In this document: positions 23,538 to 32,943 of the stretch, piece by piece
Position numbering within the stretch: position 1 is the stretch's first letter
Layout: each line of letters starts with the position of its first letter
Assembly: GCA_938036345.1 (NCBI GenBank)
Contig: CALHPJ010000011.1
Location: 1 to 64,000 of the forward strand
Origin: an uncultured Thermofilaceae archaeon
GTDB lineage: Archaea; Thermoproteota; Thermoprotei; Thermofilales; Thermofilaceae
Direction: 5' to 3'
Length of the DNA stretch: 64,000 nt
Position numbers and translations under genes: made by a program
Notes under the pieces: model-generated
What the model saw: only the letters and a program-made list of their open reading frames with translations
Database searches by the model: none
What the model was told of the DNA's origin: nothing

Positions 23538-24521
23538 ATGAGCGGCCAAAATTTAGAACTCTGGGTTGAGAAATACCGACCGCGCAGGCTTGATGAAATC
23601 GTGGACCAGAGGGAGATAGTTGAACGGCTTAAGGAGTTCGTCAGGGATAAGAATGTACCGCACTTGCTCTTCGTGGGTCCACCTGGAACCGGTAAGACCA
23701 CTGCAGCCCTCTGTTTAGCTTACGAGCTGTACGGTGGGTTGTGGCGTGATAACACGCTCGAGTTAAACGCATCTGACGAAAGGGGCATCGACGTGATCAG
23801 GTCTAGGATAAAGGAATACGCTAGGACTGTGCCGCTAGGTGAGGTGCCATTTAAGCTGATAATTTTAGACGAGGCTGATAACATGACGGGCGATGCTCAG
23901 CAAGCTCTTCGAAGAACCATGGAGCTCTTCTCCAGAAGCACCCGCTTCATACTAATTGCAAACTATGCCTCGAAGATAATTGAACCTATACAGTCGCGAT
24001 GTGCGATTTTCAGATTTCAACCAATTCCCAAGGGCGATTTCGCAGCTAGATTGCGCTACATCGCCGAGCGAGAGGGGGTGAAGGTCCTCGACGAGGCTAT
24101 CGAAGCAATATGGGAGGAGAGCCTCGGCGATATGAGGAAGGCTATAAACACCCTCCAAGCCGCCGCTGCGCTTAATAGCGTGATTGACGCCGACGCGGTT
24201 TACAGGGCCTTGGGTAAGGTCACTCCCGCTGAGGTTAGGGAGATGATCAAGCTAGCTCTCAATGGCGATTTCCTATCGGCACGCGAGAAGTTGAGGGAAG
24301 CGCTTTACTCTTACGGTTTGTCCGGCCTAGACATTATTAAGCTAGTATACAGGGAGGTGACTTCCCCGAAGGGTCTCGAACTCGACGAGAGGAAGAGGCT
24401 CGAAATTCTTGAGTTGATCGGGGAAATCAACTACAGGCTAGTCGAGGGCGCGGACGACGAGATACAACTCAATGCCCTCCTCGCTAAGCTGGCGTTGGTT
24501 GGAGGGAGGGGTAAAGTGTGA
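23538..24521 (+). CDS. rfcS: Replication factor C small subunit
   Basis: AAA+ subunit of the PCNA clamp loader. The ATG at 23538 (MSGQNLELWVEKYRP, 327 residues) follows a GGTGAGG Shine-Dalgarno. Motifs are RFC box II (EKYRPRRLDEIV), Walker A GPPGTGKTT, Walker B LDEADNM, sensor 1 in LIANYAS and the SRC arginine-finger motif, then the C-terminal collar helices. The stop codon overlaps the GTG of the large subunit by 4 nt, so the two clamp-loader subunits are coupled. Confidence 0.96.
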   Translation: MSGQNLELWVEKYRPRRLDEIVDQREIVERLKEFVRDKNVPHLLFVGPPGTGKTTAALCLAYELYGGLWRDNTLELNASDERGIDVIRSRIKEYARTVPLGEVPFKLIILDEADNMTGDAQQALRRTMELFSRSTRFILIANYASKIIEPIQSRCAIFRFQPIPKGDFAARLRYIAEREGVKVLDEAIEAIWEESLGDMRKAINTLQAAAALNSVIDADAVYRALGKVTPAEVREMIKLALNGDFLSAREKLREALYSYGLSGLDIIKLVYREVTSPKGLELDERKRLEILELIGEINYRLVEGADDEIQLNALLAKLALVGGRGKV

Positions 24522-25801
24522 GCTCTAGGAGAGTGCAGCCGTGGACAGAGAAATATAGACCGAGAGTAATCGACGAAGTCATAGGTAACCCCGATGCCAA
24601 GAAGGCGTTCATAGCTTGGCTTAACAAGTGGTTAGCGGGTCGCCCGGAAAAGAAAGCGGCTCTGCTTTATGGTCCTCCGGGGTGCGGTAAAACCAGCTTG
24701 GTTCACGCAGCAGCGAGCCAGCTCGGTTTAGAACTTATAGAAGCTAATGCAAGCGATGTACGAACCTCTGAAGCGCTTAAAAGGAGAGTTCTCAGGGCTG
24801 TGACTGAAGGCTCTCTCCTAGGCGTTAGAGGTAAAGTAATACTGTTGGACGAGGTCGACGGCATCAGCCCACAGGACACTGGGGGGCTTGAAACAATTCT
24901 CGAGATAATTCAGGCTTCGAGGCACCCTGTTGTTTTAACAGCTAATGACCCGTGGGATCCCAGGTTGCGCGACCTAAGGAACGTATGCGAGTTAATAGAG
25001 TTCAAGAGGCTGGGACTCCGAGAGGTTTCCAGCGCATTATCTGAGATTTGCAGGAAAGAGGGGGTAGAGTGCGATCCAGCTGTGATTAGAGAGTTAGCCT
25101 CAAACAGCGAAGGCGATCTTAGAGCTGCTATAAACGACCTCCAATCCATCGCGCTGGGAAAGCGCAAGGTTACCCTGGAAGACTTGGAGGTATTAGGGTA
25201 CAGGGCAAAACAAGAGAGCATGTTTGAGATCGTGAGGAACGTTTTGGTAGCTAAGCGTCCTGAGGCTGCTAGGCTCGTGCTCAGCATTCCCTCCCTCGAT
25301 TACGAGATGCTAATGCAGTGGCTTAACGAGAACATTCCATACCAGTACTCCCCAAGCCCGGTGGCCATAGCCGACGCGTACGACGCTCTATCCAAAGCGG
25401 ATGTGACCCTCTCCCGGATAAAGCGGAAGCAAGCCTGGACTCTGCTCCCGTATGCCTTGGATATGATGACAGTAGGCGTGGCCGGCGCTCGGGAAAGGCC
25501 CCCGTTTAAGTTTGTAAAGTATAGCTTCCCCCAAAAGCTTAGGCTGCTTTCCACAAGTAAGGAGGTCCGCGAGGAGAGGAATAGGATAGCTAAAGCCGTA
25601 GCAACTGTTTGCCACGTATCAACCAGGAAGGCATTACTCGAAATGCTGCCCTACATTAAAGTCATCTACGAGAATAATCCGCTAAAGGGAAGGCTAATCC
25701 TAGAAGGGCTAGGAGTATCCGAGGAAGATTTTTGCAAAGCTTTCAGGATTGAAGTTAAGCCGGAGATTCGGAGCCGCCCCTCTCGGCGGCGCCGGAGCTG
25801 A
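24518..25801 (+). CDS. rfcL: Replication factor C large subunit
   Basis: Large subunit of archaeal RFC, 427 residues. Motifs are EKYRPRVIDEVIG, Walker A GPPGCGKTSLVHA (about 50), Walker B LLDEVDGI (about 108), sensor 1 TANDPWDP and sensor 2 GDLRAAINDLQ, then the collar domain. The C-terminus is a short basic tail (RSRPSRRRRS), less than the PIP-box extensions of some archaea. GTG start overlapping rfcS. Its last 47 nt overlap the 3' end of the convergent orc1 gene on the opposite strand. Confidence 0.95.
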   Translation: MSSRRVQPWTEKYRPRVIDEVIGNPDAKKAFIAWLNKWLAGRPEKKAALLYGPPGCGKTSLVHAAASQLGLELIEANASDVRTSEALKRRVLRAVTEGSLLGVRGKVILLDEVDGISPQDTGGLETILEIIQASRHPVVLTANDPWDPRLRDLRNVCELIEFKRLGLREVSSALSEICRKEGVECDPAVIRELASNSEGDLRAAINDLQSIALGKRKVTLEDLEVLGYRAKQESMFEIVRNVLVAKRPEAARLVLSIPSLDYEMLMQWLNENIPYQYSPSPVAIADAYDALSKADVTLSRIKRKQAWTLLPYALDMMTVGVAGARERPPFKFVKYSFPQKLRLLSTSKEVREERNRIAKAVATVCHVSTRKALLEMLPYIKVIYENNPLKGRLILEGLGVSEEDFCKAFRIEVKPEIRSRPSRRRRS

Positions 25802-27011
25802 GGTCTTCGCGGATTGAAAGAAGTAGCTCTTTTTCCAGCGTTTTTAAAGGTATGGCGGGTAAGCCGATCAAAGTCGTCCTACCTTTTTGGCCTTTTCCGG
25901 GTTTCCCCGTGGATACGATACCCATCCGGCTCAGATTCCTGATGCATTCCCATACGGCGGTGTGCTTTTTAGGGGCTAGGCTATACTCCTCGCAAATATC
26001 ATGGTACTCGAGTTCGAGCAGCCCCATTGGGACCTTGCTGACAAACTTTTTTCTCTGGAGAAGTCTCGCCAGTGCGAGCAATAACAGTTTTTCGTCCAGC
26101 TTCAAGTTGGAAAGTGCATCCTTGGGGAAGGGCATGACATCGCTGTGGGCTCTTCGCACATCTTCCGGTAGGATACTATCCCTATTCTCGGACTCTGCGT
26201 ATTTCCCAGCTCTGTAGAGGATTTCGAGGGCTAAGCGCGCGTCACCCGGCCCACCTTTATCGTACCCCACGAGTTCTCCTATCATCTCTATTACTTCATC
26301 GCTGACAGCCGACTCATAAAGCGCCCCCTCTTCAACCCTTCTCAGAAGGATTTCCTCCAACTGCTCAGAGGTGTAGGGGTAAAATCGTATTATGTTGTGC
26401 TGGAGCGTGCTTTGGATTGAGCGGTCCAGCGACATCATGAATGTCAGATCGCGGAACACGAATACTAGCCCTACTCGATGGACTTCATCTTCAACCATCT
26501 CTGTTAGCCTAGTTAGAACGTATAGAGCCTCCTCCTCTGAGTGTGCTATGTAATCCGCTTCATCTACAGCTGCGATTAAGTACTCGTTGGAATTCTTCAG
26601 GTAACTCCAAATCATCATTAGCAACTCTTCACGAGAAAACCCTCTTCGAGGAACGCTTAATCCTAAATCCCTCCCGATTTTCTGCATTATCGAGAAAAGC
26701 GTTCTATGCGCGTGGCAGTTGACGTAGGCAAACCTTGCTGATGCTCCTTTAGCCAGTTTCGCTCCGTTGATGTCCTCTCCGAACCTCCTCACTACCGCAG
26801 TTTTACCAGTACCCACAGAGCCTAGCAGTAGAACCCTTACGAAGACACTACCGGGTTTCAGTAAAAACGGTTTAAAGTATTCGCGGAGCATGCTCAGCTG
26901 CTCCTCCCTGAAAGGAAGATGCCGAGGGATATAATCCGCTTGGAGCTTGCTTTCATCTTTGAAGATCTTCGAAGTGGGAAGCCAAGAGCTGCCACCCATA
27001 GTGCTGTCCAT
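25755..27011 (-). CDS. orc1: Orc1/Cdc6-family replication initiator
   Basis: Archaeal origin-binding AAA+ protein. The 418-residue sequence has YIPRHLPFREEQLSML before Walker A GSVGTGKTAVVRR (about 65-77), the NCHAHRTLFSIM segment, Walker B AAVDEADYI (about 148), sensor 2 GGPGDARLALEIL (about 253) and a C-terminal winged helix (about 300-390). Its C-terminal end overlaps rfcL by 47 nt in antisense. Orc1 genes often lie beside an origin, but only 52 bp separate it from the next gene and no origin-recognition-box array is visible. It follows the THUMP and TrmB genes on the same strand. Confidence 0.9.
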   Translation of the reverse strand: MDSTMGGSSWLPTSKIFKDESKLQADYIPRHLPFREEQLSMLREYFKPFLLKPGSVFVRVLLLGSVGTGKTAVVRRFGEDINGAKLAKGASARFAYVNCHAHRTLFSIMQKIGRDLGLSVPRRGFSREELLMMIWSYLKNSNEYLIAAVDEADYIAHSEEEALYVLTRLTEMVEDEVHRVGLVFVFRDLTFMMSLDRSIQSTLQHNIIRFYPYTSEQLEEILLRRVEEGALYESAVSDEVIEMIGELVGYDKGGPGDARLALEILYRAGKYAESENRDSILPEDVRRAHSDVMPFPKDALSNLKLDEKLLLLALARLLQRKKFVSKVPMGLLELEYHDICEEYSLAPKKHTAVWECIRNLSRMGIVSTGKPGKGQKGRTTLIGLPAIPLKTLEKELLLSIREDLSSGAAERGGSESPA

Positions 27012-27063
27012 GACCGATCCTATACCACTCGATCTAAGTATTAAAATTGTTCGCTAGCAGAAG

Positions 27064-27585
27064 CTAGTTAGCCGCTCTTACAGCCAGTGCTACTATACCC
27101 CGCAAGAATTCGACATGCACAGCCACGCCCTCTCCACTTAAAAGGCCCTTGCTGCGGAAGATGCTCTTCAATTCAGCCTCGATCTTACGGGTTACCGCGT
27201 TGCCCCTGGACTTAACCTCCACTCTCGAGAACCTAATGCCCTTAGCTACGGCCTTGGCCGCTATCGCCTCCGCTATATTCCCTGTCTCAGCAGACTCGAC
27301 CCATGCGATAACTTTTTTCACGGAGGCTATGCCTCTAATTGGAAATCCTTTCAAAGCATCGTATAAAGTATCTGGGTCGAGGTGGCTGTGAACAGCTAGT
27401 CCCCCTCTGATGATTTCAACTTGCAAATTCCTATCCAAAGGGTACAGCGCGTCTAGTAAGTCTAGCTTAACCCTTCTTTCACTCCCAGGCTTTACGGATA
27501 TGACGAGCCTGGGTTCACGTGTATGTGCGTTACACATCGGGGGAAGTGAAAACCCCGAGCCTTTAAACCACGCGCCATCCAGCAT
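27064..27585 (-). CDS. THUMP-domain protein
   Basis: With the ATG at 27585 the product has 173 residues; this start lies 2 nt after the stop of the TrmB gene and behind a GGAGG-like site. The central region (LDALYPLDRNLQVEIIRGGLAVHSHLDP, then DTLYDALKGFPIRGIASVKKVIAW) and the C-terminal FSRVEVKSRGNAVTRKIEAEL match a THUMP RNA-binding fold, found in tRNA-modifying enzymes. No catalytic domain is attached. It could be a Tan1-like tRNA acetylation adaptor. Co-transcription with the TrmB gene upstream is likely. Confidence 0.75.
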   Translation of the reverse strand: MLDGAWFKGSGFSLPPMCNAHTREPRLVISVKPGSERRVKLDLLDALYPLDRNLQVEIIRGGLAVHSHLDPDTLYDALKGFPIRGIASVKKVIAWVESAETGNIAEAIAAKAVAKGIRFSRVEVKSRGNAVTRKIEAELKSIFRSKGLLSGEGVAVHVEFLRGIVALAVRAAN

Positions 27586-27586
27586 C

Positions 27587-28318
27587 CTACGCTTCCCCTC
27601 CTCCGGTGCACGGCACGGGAGGAGTGAAAATCCAGAGTTTCTCGAAGTAGCTCGCTGCAATGCTCGCGACCTCCTCGTCTAGCACTATCAGCCCGCTCAG
27701 CCGCCACTGGACGCTGAAGGGTCCAAACGAAAGCACCAGCTTTTTCCTGTCTGTAATTAACATGTCCAAGGGAAGCATCACTTGCGCCTGTTTCCATTCA
27801 CCAAACTTGGGAGGCTGGAACTCACTTCCCAGTATTCCCCGAACGCTTTTGCACCTAGATAGCGGTTGCTGCAGCGCTTTCAGCAATTCCCCGTCAGAGA
27901 TTACAAGCAGGGCTTCTCCGGCCTCCGCCGCGATCCTCTTTGCGGTTTGTTTCAGCGACTCAAAGCTCCGTATGATGTAAACGCCAGCCGGAACCGCTAA
28001 ACTTCCTATTTTCAGTGCTCTTAGAACGTCGGCGGCCCTTAGCAGCTTGTTTTCGAGCGAAGCTTTTAACCCAGCTATAACGTCTTCCGGCTCGCGGGGC
28101 GCATAAACTAGGGGCGTGTTTGAAACCCTCGCAATCCACCCCCTATCCTCCAGCCTCCTTAAAACTTCGTAAACTTTTGTATAGGGGATGTTGGCAGCCT
28201 CGCTCACCTCCCTAGGGGACATTTCCCCCATAGAGAGCAGAGCCGCGTAGGCTCTAGCCTCGTAATCCGACAATCCGAGTTCCCTTAAAGTCTCGACGGC
28301 TTGCCTAAACTCTTCCAT
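27587..28318 (-). CDS. TrmB-family transcriptional regulator
   Basis: A 243-residue regulator with an N-terminal winged HTH (LGLSDYEARAYAALLSMGEMSPREVSEAANIPYTKVYEVLRRLE, in family order) and a C-terminal effector domain of the short TrmB type (about 110-235). TrmB proteins respond to sugars or other ligands and control nearby transporters. It diverges from the ABC-2 exporter genes with a 55-bp shared promoter, so control of that operon is the natural inference. No sugar-binding residues could be assigned. Confidence 0.85.
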   Translation of the reverse strand: MEEFRQAVETLRELGLSDYEARAYAALLSMGEMSPREVSEAANIPYTKVYEVLRRLEDRGWIARVSNTPLVYAPREPEDVIAGLKASLENKLLRAADVLRALKIGSLAVPAGVYIIRSFESLKQTAKRIAAEAGEALLVISDGELLKALQQPLSRCKSVRGILGSEFQPPKFGEWKQAQVMLPLDMLITDRKKLVLSFGPFSVQWRLSGLIVLDEEVASIAASYFEKLWIFTPPVPCTGGGEA

Positions 28319-28338
28319 ATTAACCGTTTACCGTGAAT

Positions 28339-28350
28339 AATGTATATAAA
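28339..28350 (+). promoter_or_regulatory. TATA-like box of ABC-2 exporter operon
   Basis: TGTATATAAAGC lies about 28 nt before the ATG at 28374. The 55-bp divergent region also holds two ACCGT repeats (about 28322-28334) overlapping the TrmB gene start, possible operator half-sites. Confidence 0.5.
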
Positions 28351-28373
28351 GCGATCGCCGAAAACTCCAAGGA

Positions 28374-29315
28374 ATGGGCTTAGCGATCGAGGCGGTAAAC
28401 CTCACCAAAGTCTTTGGGATCTTCAAGGCAGTTAACAATGTCACACTAAAGGTCGAGGAGGGCGTAATTTTCGGTTTGCTCGGCCCCAACGGCGCTGGCA
28501 AAACCACTACAATACGCATGATCCTCGGCCTGCTTAAGCCGACCTCCGGTTACGTCAAAGTATTCGGAATCGACGTGACACGCGAAAGAAAGCGGGCTCT
28601 TAATCTTGTAGGTTACATGCCGCAGCAATTTAGCCTGTACGAGGATCTCACTGTCGAGGAGAATCTGCGCCTGTACGCTTCCCTTTACGGGATTAATGGG
28701 TTAGAAGCTGAAAAGAGGATTCGGGAGCTATTGGATGAACTAATGCTAGCTGAGTACAGAAAAAGGCCCGCCGGTAAGTTGAGCGGGGGAACGAGGCAAA
28801 GGCTGGCTCTGGCTGCCGCCGTAGTGAATAGGCCGAGGCTCCTCGTAGTCGACGAACCAACGGCGGGTGTTGACCCACCTTTGCGAAGGTATTTCTGGGA
28901 AAAGTTTCGCAAATTGAGGGATGAGGGTGTTACCGTGCTGGTTACAACGCACTATATGGATGAAGCCGAGAATTGCGATAAGATTGCATTGATGAGTAGA
29001 GGCAGTGTAGCAGCTGAGGGTTCCCCACTCGAGATTAAGCGATTAGCGTATGGGGGAGACTTGCTAGAACTGGAGATAGTAGGCAACCCGCAACCTATTG
29101 TTGAGGAATTTGGCTTCAAGGTACTGTCCTCTGAAACCAGAGGTGGCGTGGAGAAAGTAACTTTACTTGTGCCCGATGCCTCCCTGGTGCTAGCCTCTCT
29201 GACGAGGGCGCTTGAGCGAAGTGGCGTTAAGGTCGTCAGAGCATACCCTGTCCCAGTTAGCTTAGAGGACGCCTTCATCCGCCTTACAGCCTCCTCCTAC
29301 AGCTTAAAGAGGTGA
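28374..29315 (+). CDS. ABC transporter ATP-binding protein (ABC-2 type exporter)
   Basis: The nucleotide-binding subunit of an ABC-2 exporter, 313 residues. Walker A GPNGAGKTT (about 38), Q-loop YMPQQF, signature LSGGTRQRLALAAA (about 138), Walker B LLVVDEPTAGVDP and the TTHYMDEAE switch His are all present. The C-terminal 90 residues form the regulatory extension common in CcmA/DrrA-like proteins. It is followed after 6 nt by the permease and then by the surface protein, in one operon. Confidence 0.93.
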   Translation: MGLAIEAVNLTKVFGIFKAVNNVTLKVEEGVIFGLLGPNGAGKTTTIRMILGLLKPTSGYVKVFGIDVTRERKRALNLVGYMPQQFSLYEDLTVEENLRLYASLYGINGLEAEKRIRELLDELMLAEYRKRPAGKLSGGTRQRLALAAAVVNRPRLLVVDEPTAGVDPPLRRYFWEKFRKLRDEGVTVLVTTHYMDEAENCDKIALMSRGSVAAEGSPLEIKRLAYGGDLLELEIVGNPQPIVEEFGFKVLSSETRGGVEKVTLLVPDASLVLASLTRALERSGVKVVRAYPVPVSLEDAFIRLTASSYSLKR

Positions 29316-29321
29316 GAGCGA

Positions 29322-30425
29322 ATGGGGGCCCTAATGGCCTTGGTCGCGAAGGACATCAAGCAACTGCTACGCGATCCCCGGTCTCTAGTGATGGTGCTCT
29401 TGATGCCTATCTTGGTGATGTTCATGTTTGCTGCCGGTTACGGGGAAGAGCGAGGAGGCGTTGTACCCGTCGCGGTTGTAAACTTGGACGGAGGAGTTGT
29501 TTCGTGGCAGTTTATCGAAGCCATTCGCGGGAGCGGTAATTTCCGAATTGTCGGCTTTTCCCCCGCTAAAGAGATTGGTATCGAAATGGTCAGGAAAAGC
29601 GAAGCTTATGCGGCCATAGTTATACCCCAAGGTTTCAGCGATAGCATAATCGCAGGTAAGAGTACGAGGATTGTCGTCGTGCTCGATGCCTCTTACGCTA
29701 CGGTTTCGGAGATCGTATGGCAAGCGGTGGCAATAGCTGTGCAGCAGTTTACGAAAATCGCAGCTGAGCAATATTCAACCTTCAATATCGATGTGATGCG
29801 CGAAACGGTGTATGGCCCAAAGGTTAGCAACCTGGATACTTTCACGTCTGTAGTAATGGGGGTCTTGCTGCACTTAGTGCCCATGAGCCTCATCGCAGTC
29901 TCTATTAGCAGGGAAAGGGAGCGTAGAACTTTCGAGCAGCTCATTATGACCCCTATCACGAGTGCGCACATAGTTATCGGCAAGTTGCTCGCTTACTCGA
30001 TAGTGACCGTGGTAGATATGCTCGTCACGCTCGGCCTGTCCGTCCTACTACTGGGGGTCAGCGTGCGGGGCCCCCTAATGGACCTTACGCTCGTTTCCCT
30101 CCTGCTATTGGTATGCTCCCTAAGCCTCGGTCTGCTTATTTCAGCCGTTTCAAGAAACCAGCTCCAAGCGTACCAAGCCTCCATATTTTTCTTCATACCC
30201 TCGATGCTTTTCTCGGGCTTTTTCATGCCGGTTGAACTCCTATCCCCTTTTGCCCATGCGATTGGGAAGTTTTTACCCATGTACTACTTTATCCGCGCAT
30301 TCAAAAGCATTCAACTCAGAGGGTGGACCCTAGCAGACGTGGCGCAAGATTGCGCCATACTTGCGGGGGAAGCCCTCTTCTTCTTGGTGGCTGCTATCCG
30401 AATGTTGAGGTTAAGGGTGGAGTAG
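29322..30425 (+). CDS. ABC-2 type transporter permease
   Basis: Membrane subunit of 367 residues: a first transmembrane segment (LVMVLLMPILVMFMFAAG, about 24-41), a large extracytoplasmic domain (about 45-170), then five hydrophobic segments from about 185 to 360 including SMLFSGFFMPVELL. This is the standard ABC-2 membrane 2 arrangement. Starts with ATG at 29322. Substrate unknown; the operon's surface-exposed protein could be a cargo or an accessory. Confidence 0.88.
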   Translation: MGALMALVAKDIKQLLRDPRSLVMVLLMPILVMFMFAAGYGEERGGVVPVAVVNLDGGVVSWQFIEAIRGSGNFRIVGFSPAKEIGIEMVRKSEAYAAIVIPQGFSDSIIAGKSTRIVVVLDASYATVSEIVWQAVAIAVQQFTKIAAEQYSTFNIDVMRETVYGPKVSNLDTFTSVVMGVLLHLVPMSLIAVSISRERERRTFEQLIMTPITSAHIVIGKLLAYSIVTVVDMLVTLGLSVLLLGVSVRGPLMDLTLVSLLLLVCSLSLGLLISAVSRNQLQAYQASIFFFIPSMLFSGFFMPVELLSPFAHAIGKFLPMYYFIRAFKSIQLRGWTLADVAQDCAILAGEALFFLVAAIRMLRLRVE

Positions 30426-30426
30426 C

Positions 30427-32943
30427 ATGCAGCTAAGGTACCTTTTCGCCTTCGGCTTAGCTTTTCTTCCGCTCTTAGCGGCGGTTTCTGCAGCGCAGCC
30501 CGTTTTCGAGCTGTACGATGCCTACTGGCTCTATCAGCCGGTCGCCGGCTCGGACAATACCTTGGTCGTGAGGGTAAGGTACCTTGGTTTAGGCTCAGCA
30601 TTAACCGTTAACGCCAAGCTGACGATCCATGGTGTAGCTGGAGTTGACCTTCAAGCGGAGAGCAGCTACACAGGCTACGTTGCCTCGGGCGCAGTCTTGG
30701 ATTTAGAGTTCGACTTTAGTATTCCCGAAGGTGCCAAGGCCTCCTACTACCCTGCGACCCTTGTCCTCGAGGCCGACGGAGCCTCCAGCAGCATGGATTT
30801 ACAGGTCGGCTTTTACGGGGAGCCCGGTTTTGAAGTATCTGCCAGCCCGACTTCCCTAAAGAGAGGGGAGGTAAACGACGTAATTGTCTCGCTAACCGTT
30901 AAAGAGGCACCGGCTCGGGGCGTAGAAGTAAGGGTAACGCCAGCGAGCCCCTTTGTCACAGTCATCGGCGGTTCTCTCAGTAGGAGTGGTCTAATCGGAG
31001 TTGGCGAACAGCTAGACTTACGGCTGAAAGCTGTAGTCGACAGCTCAGCCGGCGACTCTGTCGGCATAACGGTAACAGTAACCTGTTACGACTACGCTCG
31101 AAGGCCACTTTCTCAAACAGTGACTCTCGGCTTCCGCGTAGTAAAGGGCCGAGGCTACCCGCACTTCGCCGGAGCTGCTGTACCCTCGAAAATCCCCTCA
31201 GGCCGCCAGTCCACGGTAACTGTAAGGGTAACTAACATAGGCTCCGCGAACGCTTTTGAGGCTAGAGTAACGCTAAGTTCGCTGTCACCCGGGGTAGCCA
31301 TAGTCTCGGGATCTACCGCCTCGCTTGGGGATATGCCCCCGGGTGCCTCTCGATCCTTTGCAGCAGCTATGCGTGTTGACAGGACGGTTACCGGTACGGT
31401 GTCCCTACAGCTGGTTATCAGCTACATGGATGAGACGGGAAGCAGAGGGGTGCAAACCCTCGAGTTGGGGCTTGAAGTTGGACGTGGAGGAGCCCCCCTT
31501 TTAGCGGTGTACCCTCTGAATGAAAGCCTCCCAGTAGGTCCCCAGTCTAATCTCACCCTCAAGGTTGCGAACATTGGCGACGCCGCGGCTGCGGATCCAA
31601 CGCTGGATTTGGTCTCCAGTGCAGAGGTCTACGTGCTTAAGGCCTCCAAGCTTAAATTGAGCCGCATTGAACCGGGCAAGGCGCTGAATGCTACTTTCAC
31701 CGTCCGGTTACTCACACCAAGGGATGCGGTTACACTTACGCTTAGGCTAAAGTACTACGATGACGCTGGCTATGAGTACAATGACATTATTCAAGTCTCG
31801 ATCAACGTCTCCCAGCGCAGTCCACTTGTGACCATAACCCCGCTCAACCGGACGTTGACACCTAACAGGGTAGGCCGAGTAGTTCTCCAAGTCGAGAACA
31901 CTGGGTCCTCAGTGGCACGCAACGTGTCCATTGCGCTGACCTCCCAGAGCCCTGAGCTGGGGGCAGTGATAGGCCCCTCGTCGAAGCATCTGGGCGAGGT
32001 CGGGGTCGGGGAGCGCAGGCTAGTCGAGTTTGAGATATTTGTTCAACCGCGAGTTTACGGTGCGGCCCAGTTCGTAGCGGTTATCGAATACGGCGGAGAT
32101 GACGGACAGACCCGTAGGAACCTGCTTACCCTAGGCTTTGAGATAAAGGGTGAGTGGGAAATAAGTGTTGCCTCAGTGGTCACTATACCGCCGGCAATAT
32201 TCCCGGGAGATAAGATGGTGCGGCTTGTGGTCACCTTAGTCAACTCCGGCGACTACATGGCCAGGGACGTCAGGCTCCACCTGCTTGGAAGCGAATGGGT
32301 GAAGCCGAGTTCAGCTGCAGGGTCTGAGGCGCTAATCCCGTACTTACCCGTGGGCCAGTCAATTACTCTGACTTTCCTGGCTGACGTGAACGAAGGGGCG
32401 GAGCCCGGTAACCACGAGCTAGTAATCAACGCATCAGGCCGCCACTTGCGGTTCACTTTAACTGTACTTGAAAAGGCAAGATTTGCGGTTAGAAACGTAT
32501 CTAGTGTGGAAGTCGAGCGAGGGGGTAAAGGCTACAGGCTTATCTACGAGGTTGAGAACCTGGCCGAGGCGGGCGCTGAGGACGTTCGAGTGGAGCTGTT
32601 CTCCCCCCTGCTCACAGGTTCTACGAGCACCTACCTCGGTACACTGTCTCCTCGCGAAAAAAAGGTCGTAGTATTCGAGGTCAACGTGGATCGGAACGCT
32701 CCAGCCGGTCCCCTTGCTGCAGAGTTAAAGATTAGCTGGACCCAGGAGACCAGAGGGTTGTCTCAGTACCTAAGGACAACGATTTTCGTTAAGGAGCCTA
32801 AAGGCATAAGCCTAACGCTAGCGGTTCTGGTAGCCGCTGCGGTATTGGCTGGAGCCCTGCTATTCCGCTGGCGTGAAAGAGTTAAATCTTACATTCATAG
32901 AGTTGCCGGAAAAGATGAGCAAGCCGATAAACCCTCCGCTTAA
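30427..32943 (+). CDS. Large surface-anchored protein with repeated CARDB/NEW3-like beta-sandwich domains
   Basis: An 838-residue protein with an N-terminal signal peptide (hydrophobic residues 6-22, ending SAAQP), a long ectodomain and a C-terminal anchor (LTLAVLVAAAVLAGALLFRW, near 800-820) with a short basic tail. The ectodomain contains about seven repeats of roughly 100 residues with a recurring pattern VxVxNxGxxxAxxVxxxL: VRVTNIGSANAFEARVTL, LKVANIGDAAAADPTLDL, LQVENTGSSVARNVSIAL and VTLVNSGDYMARDVRLHL. This is the archaeal COG1361-type S-layer-like architecture. It directly follows the ABC-2 permease (1-nt gap). Its function may be an adhesin or an extracellular component of the exporter. 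Confidence 0.85.
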   Translation: MQLRYLFAFGLAFLPLLAAVSAAQPVFELYDAYWLYQPVAGSDNTLVVRVRYLGLGSALTVNAKLTIHGVAGVDLQAESSYTGYVASGAVLDLEFDFSIPEGAKASYYPATLVLEADGASSSMDLQVGFYGEPGFEVSASPTSLKRGEVNDVIVSLTVKEAPARGVEVRVTPASPFVTVIGGSLSRSGLIGVGEQLDLRLKAVVDSSAGDSVGITVTVTCYDYARRPLSQTVTLGFRVVKGRGYPHFAGAAVPSKIPSGRQSTVTVRVTNIGSANAFEARVTLSSLSPGVAIVSGSTASLGDMPPGASRSFAAAMRVDRTVTGTVSLQLVISYMDETGSRGVQTLELGLEVGRGGAPLLAVYPLNESLPVGPQSNLTLKVANIGDAAAADPTLDLVSSAEVYVLKASKLKLSRIEPGKALNATFTVRLLTPRDAVTLTLRLKYYDDAGYEYNDIIQVSINVSQRSPLVTITPLNRTLTPNRVGRVVLQVENTGSSVARNVSIALTSQSPELGAVIGPSSKHLGEVGVGERRLVEFEIFVQPRVYGAAQFVAVIEYGGDDGQTRRNLLTLGFEIKGEWEISVASVVTIPPAIFPGDKMVRLVVTLVNSGDYMARDVRLHLLGSEWVKPSSAAGSEALIPYLPVGQSITLTFLADVNEGAEPGNHELVINASGRHLRFTLTVLEKARFAVRNVSSVEVERGGKGYRLIYEVENLAEAGAEDVRVELFSPLLTGSTSTYLGTLSPREKKVVVFEVNVDRNAPAGPLAAELKISWTQETRGLSQYLRTTIFVKEPKGISLTLAVLVAAAVLAGALLFRWRERVKSYIHRVAGKDEQADKPSA

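Noticed and set aside
27012-27063. Replication origin beside orc1
   Set aside because: Only 52 bp, with one 5-bp hairpin (CTAGC/GCTAG) and no repeated origin-recognition boxes.
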